This document shows, one piece after another, positions 47,003-55,408 of a stretch of DNA of 64,000 bases (within the stretch, counting starts at the first letter, position 1; each line of letters starts with the position of its first letter). The DNA lies in contig NZ_JAKVIJ010000012.1 of assembly GCF_022760965.1 (NCBI RefSeq), positions 79,582-143,581 of the forward strand. The letters run 5' to 3'. A model generated the notes under the pieces. The model did no database searches, had not been told where the DNA came from, and was given only the letters and a program-made list of their open reading frames with translations. The DNA comes from Simplicispira sedimenti. Lineage in GTDB: Bacteria > Pseudomonadota > Gammaproteobacteria > Burkholderiales > Burkholderiaceae_C. A program made the translations under genes and the position numbers.

Positions 47003-49168
47003 GTGATTGTCCGCTATGTCCTGATTTCCCTGTGGCTCGGTGCTGCCGCTGGTGCCGCTTCGGCGCTCACCGTGGGTGCCGCCCGTGGCGGCGTGGTACT
47101 GGGGCGCCCGGTGGATGTGGCGGTGGAGGTCACCCCCGACCCCGGCAAGGCGCTCGCGGACTCATGCATTGCTGCCGAGGTACTGACTGGCGACCGCCCC
47201 CTGAGCCGCGTGCGTGTGCTGCCCTTGCCCGAAGTTCCGGGTCGCACGCCGCTGGTGCGCATCCAGACGGCGGCCATCGTTGATGAGCCCGTGGTCACCA
47301 TCACCTTGACGGCTGGATGCGCGGGCAAGATCACGCGCAACTTCACCCTGCTGGCCGACCCGCCCGATTACGTTGCACCCAGCCGTACCACGGTGCTGGC
47401 GCAGCCTGTCGCGCCTGCCGTGGCGGCCTCCGTGCCTGCGGTTGCGGCGGGGGTCGAACCTGGGGCGATGGCTTCAACCACCGCACCCAAGCCCATTCGG
47501 CGCGCGGCTGCGCCCAGCGCCCCCGCGCAGGCAGAGGCCCGCGTGGTGGCCCCCAAGGCGCCGCGCAAGACCCCGCCGCGCGCGGCCAAGCCTGCGCTGC
47601 CCGCCGCGCCCGAGCCCCCATCGCGCCTGGTGATGGAACCGCTGGAGGACTGGCTGGCCGATGACGCAGCGCGGCCCCTGCCGCTGCGCCTGAGTACCGA
47701 TTTGTCGCAGCCCCAAGAGGCGACCACCCCCGAGCAGCGGGCCCAGGCCCTGGCGCAGTGGAAGGCCCTGAACATGACGCCGGAGGAGGTCCTCCAGCAG
47801 AGCGCGCGCACCGCGGCTCAGGACCAGGAGCTGGCCCAAGCGCGCAGTCAGGCCGCGCAGGAGCGAGAAACCGCCGTGCAACTGCAGCAGGCTTTGCGCG
47901 AGCGCTTCCCGGCCAGTGTGGTCTATGCGCTGGCCGCTCTGGTGCTGGCTGCTCTGGGCGCTGCCGCCTGGATGCTGTGGCGCATGCGCCAGTTGGCGCA
48001 GCAGGCCCGCAGCGATTGGGAGGCGGCCATTGCGCGCGAAGCCAGTACCGCCAAGGTTGCGCCTGTGCCGTCTGCACCGGCGCCGCTGTCCCACGCAGCG
48101 CCTGCCCCGGTGGCGCCCGCGACGCATGGACCCGCACCCGTGCCGGTGTCGCAAGAGATTCACCCCACGCCGTCCTTGTTTGCAGAGCTGACGGGTGTTG
48201 CAGCCCCAGCCGATGTGGCATACCGGGCGCAGGACGACGCGGGCCAGGCGCAGGCTGGCGCGGAATCCGACGCTCCAACAGCAGTCGATGCCACGCCCGA
48301 GCCCCAGCTGCGCATCAACCCCGAAGAGCTGTTCGACCTGCAGCAGCAGGCAGAGTTTTTTGTCTCGGTGGGCGAGCACCACCAGGCCATTGGCGTGATG
48401 AGGCAATACATCGCAGCCAACGAAACCACGGCCCCTGCGGCCTACCTGGACTTGTTGCGCCTGTACCGTTCGCTCAGCCGCGTGGAAGACTTCAACCAGT
48501 TGCGGGCGCAGTTCCACCAGCACTTCAATGCCCGCGTACCCGAGTTCGCTGCGTTCAATCGCGCGGGCCGGGCGTTGTGGAGCTACACCGAGGATCTGGC
48601 GCAGATCGAGGCCGTGTGGAGTGACGACTCCGTGTTGCCGCTGCTCGATCGCCTGCTGTTCCGCCGTGGCAGTGCACCGCACGAGCGCTTTGACCTTGAG
48701 GCCTATGACGACCTCTTGCTGCTCTACGCCATTGCTCGCACCACCTCGCCCGCGTCGCGCGGTGCCCCGCCACCGCGCCAGCGCACCACGCCGGATGCGG
48801 TGGAGCTTGCCGCACCCCAGATGGCTGCGGCAGTCCCGGCGGCTGCAGCGCAGGCGGTGGTACGCAAGAACGATTTTGACGACAGCTTGCTGGACTTCGA
48901 CTCGGGCTGGCTGCGCGAGCCCCCGTCCCAGCAGGACCCGCTGACCGCAGTGCCGACCGACAACCATGTCGAGCCGCACATGCTGATCGACTTTGTGCTC
49001 TCGGAGTCCGCGCCCATGCCCGAGAACGACCTGCCGCCCATCACACAGAGCGATCTGCCGCCGGTGGCACCCTCGGGTGCGCCGGGCCAAGGGCAGGTGG
49101 TGGGTTTTGGCACCCACAACGACCGCTTCGAGGCGCGGCACGACCCCGATCTGCACAAAAAACCCTGA
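47003..49168 (+). CDS. FimV-like membrane protein
   Basis: About 721 residues from a GTG at 47003. N-terminal signal peptide (VIVRYVLISLWLGAAAGAAS A), an exported beta domain (about 20-125), a Pro/Ala-rich linker, one transmembrane helix (VVYALAALVLAALGAAAWML, near residue 320) and a long acidic cytoplasmic tail with TPR-like helices (LFDLQQQAEFFVSVGEHHQA). This is the domain order of FimV/HubP polar proteins, but the peptidoglycan-binding LysM is not obvious. Such proteins organise the cell pole and type IV pili. The last ~100 residues are low-complexity and do not show the typical FimV C-terminal motif. Confidence 0.7.
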   Translation: MIVRYVLISLWLGAAAGAASALTVGAARGGVVLGRPVDVAVEVTPDPGKALADSCIAAEVLTGDRPLSRVRVLPLPEVPGRTPLVRIQTAAIVDEPVVTITLTAGCAGKITRNFTLLADPPDYVAPSRTTVLAQPVAPAVAASVPAVAAGVEPGAMASTTAPKPIRRAAAPSAPAQAEARVVAPKAPRKTPPRAAKPALPAAPEPPSRLVMEPLEDWLADDAARPLPLRLSTDLSQPQEATTPEQRAQALAQWKALNMTPEEVLQQSARTAAQDQELAQARSQAAQERETAVQLQQALRERFPASVVYALAALVLAALGAAAWMLWRMRQLAQQARSDWEAAIAREASTAKVAPVPSAPAPLSHAAPAPVAPATHGPAPVPVSQEIHPTPSLFAELTGVAAPADVAYRAQDDAGQAQAGAESDAPTAVDATPEPQLRINPEELFDLQQQAEFFVSVGEHHQAIGVMRQYIAANETTAPAAYLDLLRLYRSLSRVEDFNQLRAQFHQHFNARVPEFAAFNRAGRALWSYTEDLAQIEAVWSDDSVLPLLDRLLFRRGSAPHERFDLEAYDDLLLLYAIARTTSPASRGAPPPRQRTTPDAVELAAPQMAAAVPAAAAQAVVRKNDFDDSLLDFDSGWLREPPSQQDPLTAVPTDNHVEPHMLIDFVLSESAPMPENDLPPITQSDLPPVAPSGAPGQGQVVGFGTHNDRFEARHDPDLHKKP

Positions 49169-49179
49169 GCGTTCAGGGT
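49162..49179 (+). terminator. Hairpin at the end of the FimV-like gene
   Basis: ACCCTGA pairs with TCAGGGT around a four-base loop, overlapping the stop codon. No T-run follows. Confidence 0.4.
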
Positions 49180-49194
49180 CTGTGTGCTATCGAT

Positions 49195-49236
49195 TTGATA
49201 GCTGCTAGCGCTTATCCATCAAGCGCTAGAGCCTGA
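49195..49236. repeat. Dispersed palindromic repeat, intergenic copy
   Basis: TTGATAGCTGCTAGCGCTT, ATCCATC, AAGCGCTAGAGCC: the cleanest copy in the window, with an AGCGCTT/AAGCGCT stem. It lies between the convergent FimV-like and thiE genes. Confidence 0.75.
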
Positions 49237-49251
49237 TTTGGCTTGAATTTT

Positions 49252-50166
49252 TCAGGCGCTGGCCATGGCGCGCAGCAACTGTGCTGCGGCGGCCTCCGGG
49301 TCGGGGGCGGCCACCAGGGCGCGCACCACGGCAATCGAGCCCACGCCTGTGGCCCGCACCGGGCCAAATTGCTCCAGCGCAATGCCGCCAATGGCCACCA
49401 GTGGGTAAGACGCCTGCATCAGCCGCGCATAGGCGGCCAACCGTGCCACGCCCTGCGGCGCCGTGGCCATGCGCTTGAGCGTGGTGGGAAACACCGCGCC
49501 CAGCGCCAGGTAGCTGGGGCCCACGGCGTCGGCACGCAGCATTTCGGCGTAGCCATGCGTGCTCACGCCCAGGCGCAGGCCGCTGGCGCGCAGCTCCTGC
49601 AGCGCGGGCGCGGGCAGGGCGTCCAGGTCTTCCTGGCCCAGGTGCACGCCGTAGGCCCCGGCGGCAATGGCCTCGCGCCAGTGGTCGTTGATGAACAGCA
49701 GCGCACCCGTGCCCTGCACGGTCTGCACGGCGGCGCGCACTTCGTGGGCAATGGCAGCAGGGTCGTCCGATTTGAAGCGCAGTTGCACCGTGGGCACGCC
49801 GGCACGCGCCATGCGGCCGACCCAGGCGGCGTCGGGCAGCACGGCGTACAGGCCCAGCGCGCGTGGGCAGGGCGCAAAGGCCTGCGGGTGCGGCACAGGT
49901 TGCAGGCCAAAGTCACGCGCGTCGTCGGGCCAGTGTTGGGCATTGAACTGGCCGGTGCGCAGCGTCTGCGCCTGCCAGGCGCGGGCCAGCACCAGCGCGT
50001 CGGCGGCGATGAAGCCCAGCGCGCTGCAGGCCTGCAACGCGGCCTGGAACGCGGGGTGGGCCTCGGCGCTGACGGGCACGGGCTGGGCCGTGCAGGGGGC
50101 AAAGCGTTCGGCGTGTGCCTGCACGATGGCTTGTGCCATGGCCGGAATGGGGGCGGGGCTGTTCAT
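49252..50166 (-). CDS. thiE: Thiamine phosphate synthase with N-terminal extension
   Basis: Couples HMP pyrophosphate and thiazole phosphate to thiamine phosphate. The ThiE TIM barrel is in the C-terminal ~200 residues: VPTVQLRFKSDD, LLFINDHWREAIAAGAYGVHLGQEDL, GVSTHGYAEMLRA, YLALGAVFPTTLK and LVAIGGIAL. About 100 residues precede it (total 304), with AALQACSALGFIAADALVLA, which reads like a fragment of a ThiD-type kinase end. It is the last gene of the TPP-riboswitch operon; the 10-bp gap from thiG implies co-transcription. Confidence 0.92.
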   Translation of the reverse strand: MNSPAPIPAMAQAIVQAHAERFAPCTAQPVPVSAEAHPAFQAALQACSALGFIAADALVLARAWQAQTLRTGQFNAQHWPDDARDFGLQPVPHPQAFAPCPRALGLYAVLPDAAWVGRMARAGVPTVQLRFKSDDPAAIAHEVRAAVQTVQGTGALLFINDHWREAIAAGAYGVHLGQEDLDALPAPALQELRASGLRLGVSTHGYAEMLRADAVGPSYLALGAVFPTTLKRMATAPQGVARLAAYARLMQASYPLVAIGGIALEQFGPVRATGVGSIAVVRALVAAPDPEAAAAQLLRAMASA

Positions 50167-50176
50167 GTGGCGCTGC

Positions 50177-50983
50177 TCATGCCTGGTGCCAGAACGGCGT
50201 GCCCATCAGCGGGGTGCTGGGCTGTGCGGCCTGCTGCGGCTCGATGGCGCCTGCCAGGCGAGCGGCACGCCCGGCCTGCACGGCATCGGCAAAGGCGCCG
50301 GCCATGGCCACGGGATCTTGCGCCAGCGCCACGGCGGTGTTGAGCAGCACGCCGTCGTAGCCCCACTCCATGACCTGGCAGGCGTGCGAGGGCAGGCCCA
50401 GACCGGCGTCCACCAGCAGCGGCACGTCCAGCCGCTCACGCAGCACCTGCAGGGCGTAGGGGTTCATGGGGCCGCGGCCCGTGCCTATGGGTGCGGCCCA
50501 GGGCATCACCGCCTGGCAGCCCACATCCACCAGGCGCTTGCAAAGCACCAGGTCGTAGGTGGTGTAGGGCAGCACGTAGAAGCCTTCGCGCACCAGTGTT
50601 TCGGCGGCGGCCACGAGGTTGAGCGTGTCGGGTTGCAGCGTGTAGTCGTCGCCAATCACTTCAAGCTTGATCCACGGCGTGTTGAACACCTCGCGCGCCA
50701 TGTGCGCGGTGGTGATGGCTTCCTGCACGCTGTGGCAGTTGGCGGTGTTGGGCAGCACGGGCACGTTCAAGCTGGACAGCAGCTCCCAGAAGCCCTGGCC
50801 GCTTTCGGCCGGGTTGCTGCCCTGGCGGCGCAGCGAGGCGGTGACCATGGCCGGGCGGGCGCGTTCCACGGCGGCCTTGAGTGCCGCAGGCGAGGGGTAG
50901 CGCGCCGTGCCCAGCAGCAGGCGGCTGGAGAAGCGCTGGCCGTAGAGGACCAGGGCGTCGTCGGTGGAGGAGGTGTTGTGCAT
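50177..50983 (-). CDS. thiG: Thiazole synthase
   Basis: Forms the thiazole ring from deoxyxylulose phosphate, dehydroglycine and ThiS thiocarboxylate. 268 residues with FSSRLLLGTARYPS, the Schiff-base lysine region TPWIKLEVIGDD, MPWAAPIGTGRGPMNP and VPLLVDAGLGLPSHA. The start is five bases after the thiS stop. Confidence 0.96.
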   Translation of the reverse strand: MHNTSSTDDALVLYGQRFSSRLLLGTARYPSPAALKAAVERARPAMVTASLRRQGSNPAESGQGFWELLSSLNVPVLPNTANCHSVQEAITTAHMAREVFNTPWIKLEVIGDDYTLQPDTLNLVAAAETLVREGFYVLPYTTYDLVLCKRLVDVGCQAVMPWAAPIGTGRGPMNPYALQVLRERLDVPLLVDAGLGLPSHACQVMEWGYDGVLLNTAVALAQDPVAMAGAFADAVQAGRAARLAGAIEPQQAAQPSTPLMGTPFWHQA

Positions 50984-50987
50984 GGTA

Positions 50988-51185
50988 TTAGCCCCCGGTG
51001 ACGGGGGAGATGACTTCTACCCGGTCACCCGCATGCAGCGGGTGGCGCGGGTGTTCGGTGGCGGGGACGAATTGCGTGTTCACGGCCACGGCGTAGGGTG
51101 GCCGCGCCTGCAGTGCGGCCAGCGCATCGGCCACGGTGGCGCCCTCGGGCAGTTCGACGGGCTGGGCGTTGATGAGTACCTGCAT
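50988..51185 (-). CDS. thiS: Sulfur carrier protein ThiS
   Basis: A 65-residue ubiquitin-fold protein beginning MQVLINAQPVELPEGATVAD and ending VEVISPVTGG. The C-terminal Gly-Gly is adenylated and thiocarboxylated to supply thiazole sulfur. The frame opens further upstream but the ATG giving MQVLINAQ fits the family. It lies between thiO and thiG. Confidence 0.95.
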   Translation of the reverse strand: MQVLINAQPVELPEGATVADALAALQARPPYAVAVNTQFVPATEHPRHPLHAGDRVEVISPVTGG

Positions 51186-51285
51186 GGGAGTTTGCTGCGA
51201 TGTCAGTTTTTCATGGAGCTTGCACCAACCGGGATGCATGAAACTGGCGCGGTCCAGGCCATCGAAGGCGACTCAGGAGGGTGGA

Positions 51286-52368
51286 TCACTTCAACAGTTC
51301 CATGGCGAGGTCAAACTGCAGCGCCAGGGGCGAGGCGCCACCGTCCAACACCTGCAGCACCACGTCGTGCAGTGCCGGGGCAATCATCCAGCCGTGGCGG
51401 TACATGCCGTTGACCTGCAGCGTGCGCGGCGCCAGTTGGCGCACGGCGGGCAGGTTGTCGGCCAGGGCGGGGCGGCACTGCACCGACAGCTCCAGGATGC
51501 GCGCCTCGGCAAACCCAGGGTGCACGGCGTAGGCGGCGCTCAGCAGCTCCAGCGTGGAGCGCACGCTGGCGCTCGAGAGGTCTTCGGACTCGATCTCGGT
51601 CGCACCAATGACAAACACGTTGCCTTCCTTGGGCGCGATGTAGGCCGGGTAGCGCGGGTGCAGCAGGCGCGTGGGGCGCTGCAGCGTGACTTCGGGTGCG
51701 TGCACGCGGATCACCTCGCCGCGCACGCCGCGCAGTTGCGGCCACTCGCCGCGTGCGCCCAGGCCTCGGCAGTCCAGCAGCCAGCCCGGATGGTCCGGGC
51801 CAAAGTCGGCCAGTTCGCGCGGCGTGTTCCAGTGCAGTTGCACGCCCAGGCGCTCCAGCTCGTGGGCCTGTGCGGCCAGCAGTTGGCGGTTGTCGAGCTG
51901 GCCTTCGCCCGGCAGGTACATGCCCTGGGCAAAGCGCGCGGCCAGTGCGGGCTCGATCTGGGCCATGCCTTGCGCATCCAGCGATTGCACGGCGGGCAGT
52001 TCGGTCACCAGGGCGCGCGTGGCATCGAACTGCTGGCGCATGCGCGTGGCTTCCGGGGCGTCCTGGCGGTGCCACACCAGCAGCGTGCCTTTCTGCTGAA
52101 AAAACACCGGCTGCGACAGCGGTGCAATCAGCTCGGGCCAGCGCGTGAGCGAGTGGCGCCCCATGCGCACCACGCCGTGTTCGGCCACGGCCGATTCGGC
52201 CAGCGGTGCAATCATGCCGCCCGCCACGCGCGCGGCAGAGTGCTCGGCCAGCGGGCCGCCCTTGTCGTACAGGCTGACGGCATGGCCCTGGCGCGCCAGG
52301 GTGACGGCCAGCAGGCGGCCCAGCAGGCCAGCGCCCAGGATGGTGAAGGAGGTGTGAGCGAGCGTCAT
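51286..52368 (-). CDS. thiO: Glycine oxidase ThiO
   Basis: FAD-dependent oxidase (360 residues) that makes the dehydroglycine needed for the thiazole ring, as in bacilli and many beta-proteobacteria lacking aerobic-labile ThiH. N-terminal FAD motif FTILGAGLLGRLLAVTLARQG (in part), then SAARVAGGMIAPLAE and the C-terminal NGMYRHGWMIAPAL. It is the first gene of thiOSGE, directly after the riboswitch. Confidence 0.92.
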   Translation of the reverse strand: MTLAHTSFTILGAGLLGRLLAVTLARQGHAVSLYDKGGPLAEHSAARVAGGMIAPLAESAVAEHGVVRMGRHSLTRWPELIAPLSQPVFFQQKGTLLVWHRQDAPEATRMRQQFDATRALVTELPAVQSLDAQGMAQIEPALAARFAQGMYLPGEGQLDNRQLLAAQAHELERLGVQLHWNTPRELADFGPDHPGWLLDCRGLGARGEWPQLRGVRGEVIRVHAPEVTLQRPTRLLHPRYPAYIAPKEGNVFVIGATEIESEDLSSASVRSTLELLSAAYAVHPGFAEARILELSVQCRPALADNLPAVRQLAPRTLQVNGMYRHGWMIAPALHDVVLQVLDGGASPLALQFDLAMELLK

Positions 52369-52426
52369 GGTTTGTCCGATAAAGGTTGAAGCCGGGGGGA
52401 CAAAACGGGCAGGCGCCTGCGACTTG

Positions 52427-52526
52427 AAACTCCCCACGCCAGCATGACCTGGATCGGGTAACGGGGCGCGGTGCCCCAGGGTGTTTCTCAGTCCGCTGCC
52501 ACCGCAGTGGCGGGACACCCCTGTTT
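52427..52526 (-). ncRNA. TPP riboswitch (THI element)
   Basis: On the minus strand the aptamer has GGGGTGTCCC, the invariant CTGAGA, ACCCGATCCAGGTCATGC (pyrophosphate-sensing ACC-GATC-GG block) and GCTGGCGTGGGGAG. The order matches the TPP aptamer. It precedes thiO by about 60 bases, and an inverted repeat GCAGGCGCCTGC (52410-52420 region) with a T-stretch follows, a candidate expression platform. Thiamine excess should lower thiOSGE expression. Confidence 0.92.
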
Positions 52527-52599
52527 CGTCCGTAGCCACGGATTACAGCACAAGCCGCATGCTCCGGACTTGATGTGGCACAGGCATAATTTTTTCACC

Positions 52600-53448
52600 A
52601 TGACACACAGCCAGAATTCTTCTGCCCTTGCGCCACGCTACGTGCGCGCGCTCTCCATTGCAGGCTCCGACAGCGGTGGTGGGGCGGGCATCCAGGCCGA
52701 CCTCAAGACCTTCAGCGCCCTGGGCTGCTACGGCATGACGGCCATTACCGCCATCACCGCGCAAAACACCCAGGGCGTGCGCGCCATCCATGGTGTGCCG
52801 CCCGACATCCTGCGCGCCCAGATCGAGGCCGTGGTCGAGGACATCGGCGTCGATGCCGTCAAGATCGGCATGCTGCATTCCCCTGAAGTGGTGCAGGTGG
52901 TGGCCGACGCCATCCGCCGCTACCAACTGCCGAATGTGGTGCTCGACCCCGTGATGGTGGCCACCAGCGGTGACCGCCTCATTGCCACCGAAACTGTGGA
53001 CGTGCTGGTGCGCGAGTTGTTCCCGCTGGCGCAGGTGGTCACCCCCAACCTCGACGAAGCTGCGCTGCTGCTGGGCCGCCCCATCGCCGGTATCGACGAC
53101 CTGGACGCCGCCGCCCAGGCCCTGCGCGCGCTGGGCGCGCCCGCCGCCTTGCTCAAGGGCGGGCACCTGCCGGGCGATGAGGTGGTGGACGTGTTGGCCC
53201 TGGCGGACGGCAGCCTGGCGCACCTGCGCTCGCCACGCATCGCCACGACCAACGGCCACGGCACGGGCTGCACGCTCTCGTCGGCCATCGCCGCCCACCT
53301 GGCCCTGGGCCATGCCCTGCCCAGCGCCGTGGCGCAGGCCCGCAGCTACATCCTGGGCGCCATCCAGTCGGGCGCCGCCGTGCGCACCGGCCACGGCCAT
53401 GGGCCGCTGAACCACGGCTATGCACCGGTGGCGCAGGTGGTGCGCTGA
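52600..53448 (+). CDS. thiD: Hydroxymethylpyrimidine/phosphomethylpyrimidine kinase
   Basis: Phosphorylates HMP and HMP phosphate for thiamine synthesis. 282 residues of the ribokinase fold: LSIAGSDSGGGAGIQADLKT, VKIGMLHSPE, VLDPVMVATSGDRL and NGHGTGCTLSSAIAA (catalytic Asp region/anion hole variant GTGCT). It is divergent from the riboswitch operon and has a -10-like CATAAT (52585-52590) only about 10 bases before the ATG and no Shine-Dalgarno, so it may be leaderless. Confidence 0.95.
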   Translation: MTHSQNSSALAPRYVRALSIAGSDSGGGAGIQADLKTFSALGCYGMTAITAITAQNTQGVRAIHGVPPDILRAQIEAVVEDIGVDAVKIGMLHSPEVVQVVADAIRRYQLPNVVLDPVMVATSGDRLIATETVDVLVRELFPLAQVVTPNLDEAALLLGRPIAGIDDLDAAAQALRALGAPAALLKGGHLPGDEVVDVLALADGSLAHLRSPRIATTNGHGTGCTLSSAIAAHLALGHALPSAVAQARSYILGAIQSGAAVRTGHGHGPLNHGYAPVAQVVR

Positions 53449-53453
53449 ATTAT

Positions 53454-53514
53454 GGGCATTTTTGGCCTCTGGCGCCCGTCCATTATGCGCAAGAAGCTAT
53501 CAATACAATAGCAA
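53454..53514. repeat. Dispersed palindromic repeat between convergent thiD and cytX
   Basis: GGGCATTTTTGGCCTCTGGC, GCCCGTCCATTATGCGCAAG, AAGCTATCAATACAATAGCA. It has the GGCC-TCCAT-GCGC-AGCTAT order of the family and ends exactly at the cytX stop. Confidence 0.65.
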
Positions 53515-54789
53515 TCAGGCGCTGCGTGGCCGCGTGGCCCAGGCCAACGCAAAGCTCAGCACCAGTGTGGGCAGGGCCGAGCCCAGCGCCGGTGCCACCT
53601 TGGGCAGCAGGTGGTACAGCGCCACACCTGCCAGCCAGATGGCAATGGGCCCGGCATGGGCCTTGCCCGCCTGGGCCAGCATGGCGCCCGCATTGGCGCC
53701 AAAGGCCAGGCGCCCCAGGATCACGCCAAACAGCGGCACGAACACCGAGCTGAGCATCAGCAGAAATGGTTCCAGGCTGTGCATGGGCAGCACCAGCGCG
53801 AGCAGCGTGCACACCACGGCCAGCACCGCGCCCCAGCGGCGCACACTCCAGCCCGGCAGCAGGCTGTGGCTGGAGACGGCGCCCGAGTAGGTGTCGCCAT
53901 AGGCGTTGTCCACCTCGTCGATGAGGATCAGCGACAGCGCAATCAGCCCGCCCTGGGCCAGCAGCAGCGCGGTCACCAGATCCTGGCTGGGCAGTGTCAG
54001 CGCCACCAGCACGCCCAGCGCATAGCACCACATGTTGGCCAGCGCATAGCCTGCCCAGGCGCCGCGCAGCGCGGCACCGCCATGGCGACCATGGCGCGCG
54101 TAGTCGGCCACCAGCGGCAGCCACGAAATCGGCATGGCGATCACCAGATCCAGCGCGGGCATCACACCCATGCCGCCGTCGCCACGGCGCTGCCAGAGGG
54201 CGTCCAGCCCTTGCTCTTGCGCCAGCCCCAGAAACTGCCACGACAGCCACAGCAGCGACAACACCACCAGCGGCAAGGCCACGCGGGCGATGATGCGGCG
54301 TACCAGTTGCACCATGGAGCCGCTGATGAGCAGCAGCACTACGCCGCCCCACAGCAGCGTGGCCAGCACCGGCCAGTGCGCACCTTCCCAGCCGCCGCCC
54401 TGGCGACCAATCGCGACGCTGGCATCGCGCATCACCACCAGCTCAAAGGTCCCCCAGCCAATGAGCTGGATGATGTTGAGCACGATGGGCAGGCGCGCGA
54501 ACTGGCGGCCATACACCGCATGCATCAGCCCTGCGCTGGCCAGGCCGCTGTCGCAACCAATCTTGGCCACCCAACCCAGCAACCCTGCTCCCAGGATGGA
54601 GCCCGCCACAATGGCCAGCAGCGCCTCCTGCGTGCCCAGCGCAGGCATCAGGTAGGCGCCCACCTGCATCACCAGCAGACCCACGCCCAGGCTGAACCAC
54701 AGCGAGGCATGGTCGTGCCATTGAAAGACGCGCTGGTCGGCGCCGACAGGTGTCAGCGCCTCGTTGGCGGATGCGTTGCGGGTGCTCAT
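53515..54789 (-). CDS. cytX: Putative HMP transporter CytX (NCS1 family)
   Basis: A 424-residue NCS1-family permease (cytosine permease CodB relatives) with about 11-12 helices. WFSLGVGLLVMQVGAYLMPAL and GSILGAGLLGWVAKIG are N-terminal NCS1 segments, and IDEVDNAYGDTYSGAVSS is the loop before the central helix. Placed beside the thiamine genes, uptake of hydroxymethylpyrimidine is the likely role. The ATG giving MSTRNASAN is preferred. No TPP aptamer is seen directly upstream; the prophage begins about 90 bases before its start. Confidence 0.85.
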   Translation of the reverse strand: MSTRNASANEALTPVGADQRVFQWHDHASLWFSLGVGLLVMQVGAYLMPALGTQEALLAIVAGSILGAGLLGWVAKIGCDSGLASAGLMHAVYGRQFARLPIVLNIIQLIGWGTFELVVMRDASVAIGRQGGGWEGAHWPVLATLLWGGVVLLLISGSMVQLVRRIIARVALPLVVLSLLWLSWQFLGLAQEQGLDALWQRRGDGGMGVMPALDLVIAMPISWLPLVADYARHGRHGGAALRGAWAGYALANMWCYALGVLVALTLPSQDLVTALLLAQGGLIALSLILIDEVDNAYGDTYSGAVSSHSLLPGWSVRRWGAVLAVVCTLLALVLPMHSLEPFLLMLSSVFVPLFGVILGRLAFGANAGAMLAQAGKAHAGPIAIWLAGVALYHLLPKVAPALGSALPTLVLSFALAWATRPRSA

Positions 54790-54886
54790 GCGGACTCCTT
54801 GGCAGTGCGGCACAAGGAAGGTCCGGGCCATGCGCGAAGGGGCATGGCAATCGAGGACGGGCTTCCCTGCGCGAGGATGATCTCAA

Positions 54887-55171
54887 TCAGGATTCAGGGG
54901 GGAATGCGTCAAGCATGGATTGGAGCATGGCGGCGGCTCCTGCTTGTCGTTGGTCGTCTTTGTCAAGTTGGGCAATCAGTCCTTCGATGATGGCGCGTTG
55001 TGGGTCGTCTCCGGCAATCTCGGCGATGCGCACGCGTGTATTGATTGTGCAAGGTCGGGTTCCTGCCTTCATGTTTGATAGGTGCGTTGGGTATATGTCC
55101 AGCATCTGGGCAAGCTTCGTCTGGCTTCCTACTATGTTTGCAGCTTTGTCAATAGATAAATGCAATGGCAT
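54887..55171 (-). CDS. Phage Cro/CI-like HTH repressor
   Basis: A 94-residue protein with a helix-turn-helix near residues 10-45 (VGSQTKLAQMLDIYPTHLSN). It is the only leftward gene of the prophage and is divergent from the phage operon. The ATG giving MPLHLSIDK is chosen; the frame extends upstream through operator-like repeats. Expected to hold the lytic/replicative genes off by binding the TACC-N8-GGTA repeats next to its start. Confidence 0.75.
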   Translation of the reverse strand: MPLHLSIDKAANIVGSQTKLAQMLDIYPTHLSNMKAGTRPCTINTRVRIAEIAGDDPQRAIIEGLIAQLDKDDQRQAGAAAMLQSMLDAFPPES

Positions 55172-55176
55172 GATGC

Positions 55177-55258
55177 TACCTTTTGAATGGTAATAGTACC
55201 AATGGGGTGGTAATATGTGGCTCATACCAGTTTAGTGGTATTTACCTTTCAAAGGTAA
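55177..55258. promoter_or_regulatory. Array of four TACC-N7/8-GGTA operator-like repeats
   Basis: Inverted repeats at 55177-55192 (TACCTTTTGAATGGTA), 55197-55212 (TACCAATGGGGTGGTA), 55225-55240 (TACCAGTTTAGTGGTA) and 55242-55258 (TTACCTTTCAAAGGTAA). Centres lie 20, 28 and about 17 bp apart. They fill the region between the repressor start and the rightward genes, as expected for a phage switch. Confidence 0.75.
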
Positions 55259-55408
55259 TTCTCTCATCATCAGGTAGGAACTGCATCCCAAGTCGAAAGG
55301 CGATTCCCAGGGGTGGCGGCTTCGGCTGTTGGCGTGAGGTGCATAGCGCCTCTGAAAGAGCCCACGTTTCAAGGTTTCTTCCTGGTGGTTTAACCCATGG
55401 AGCTACCC

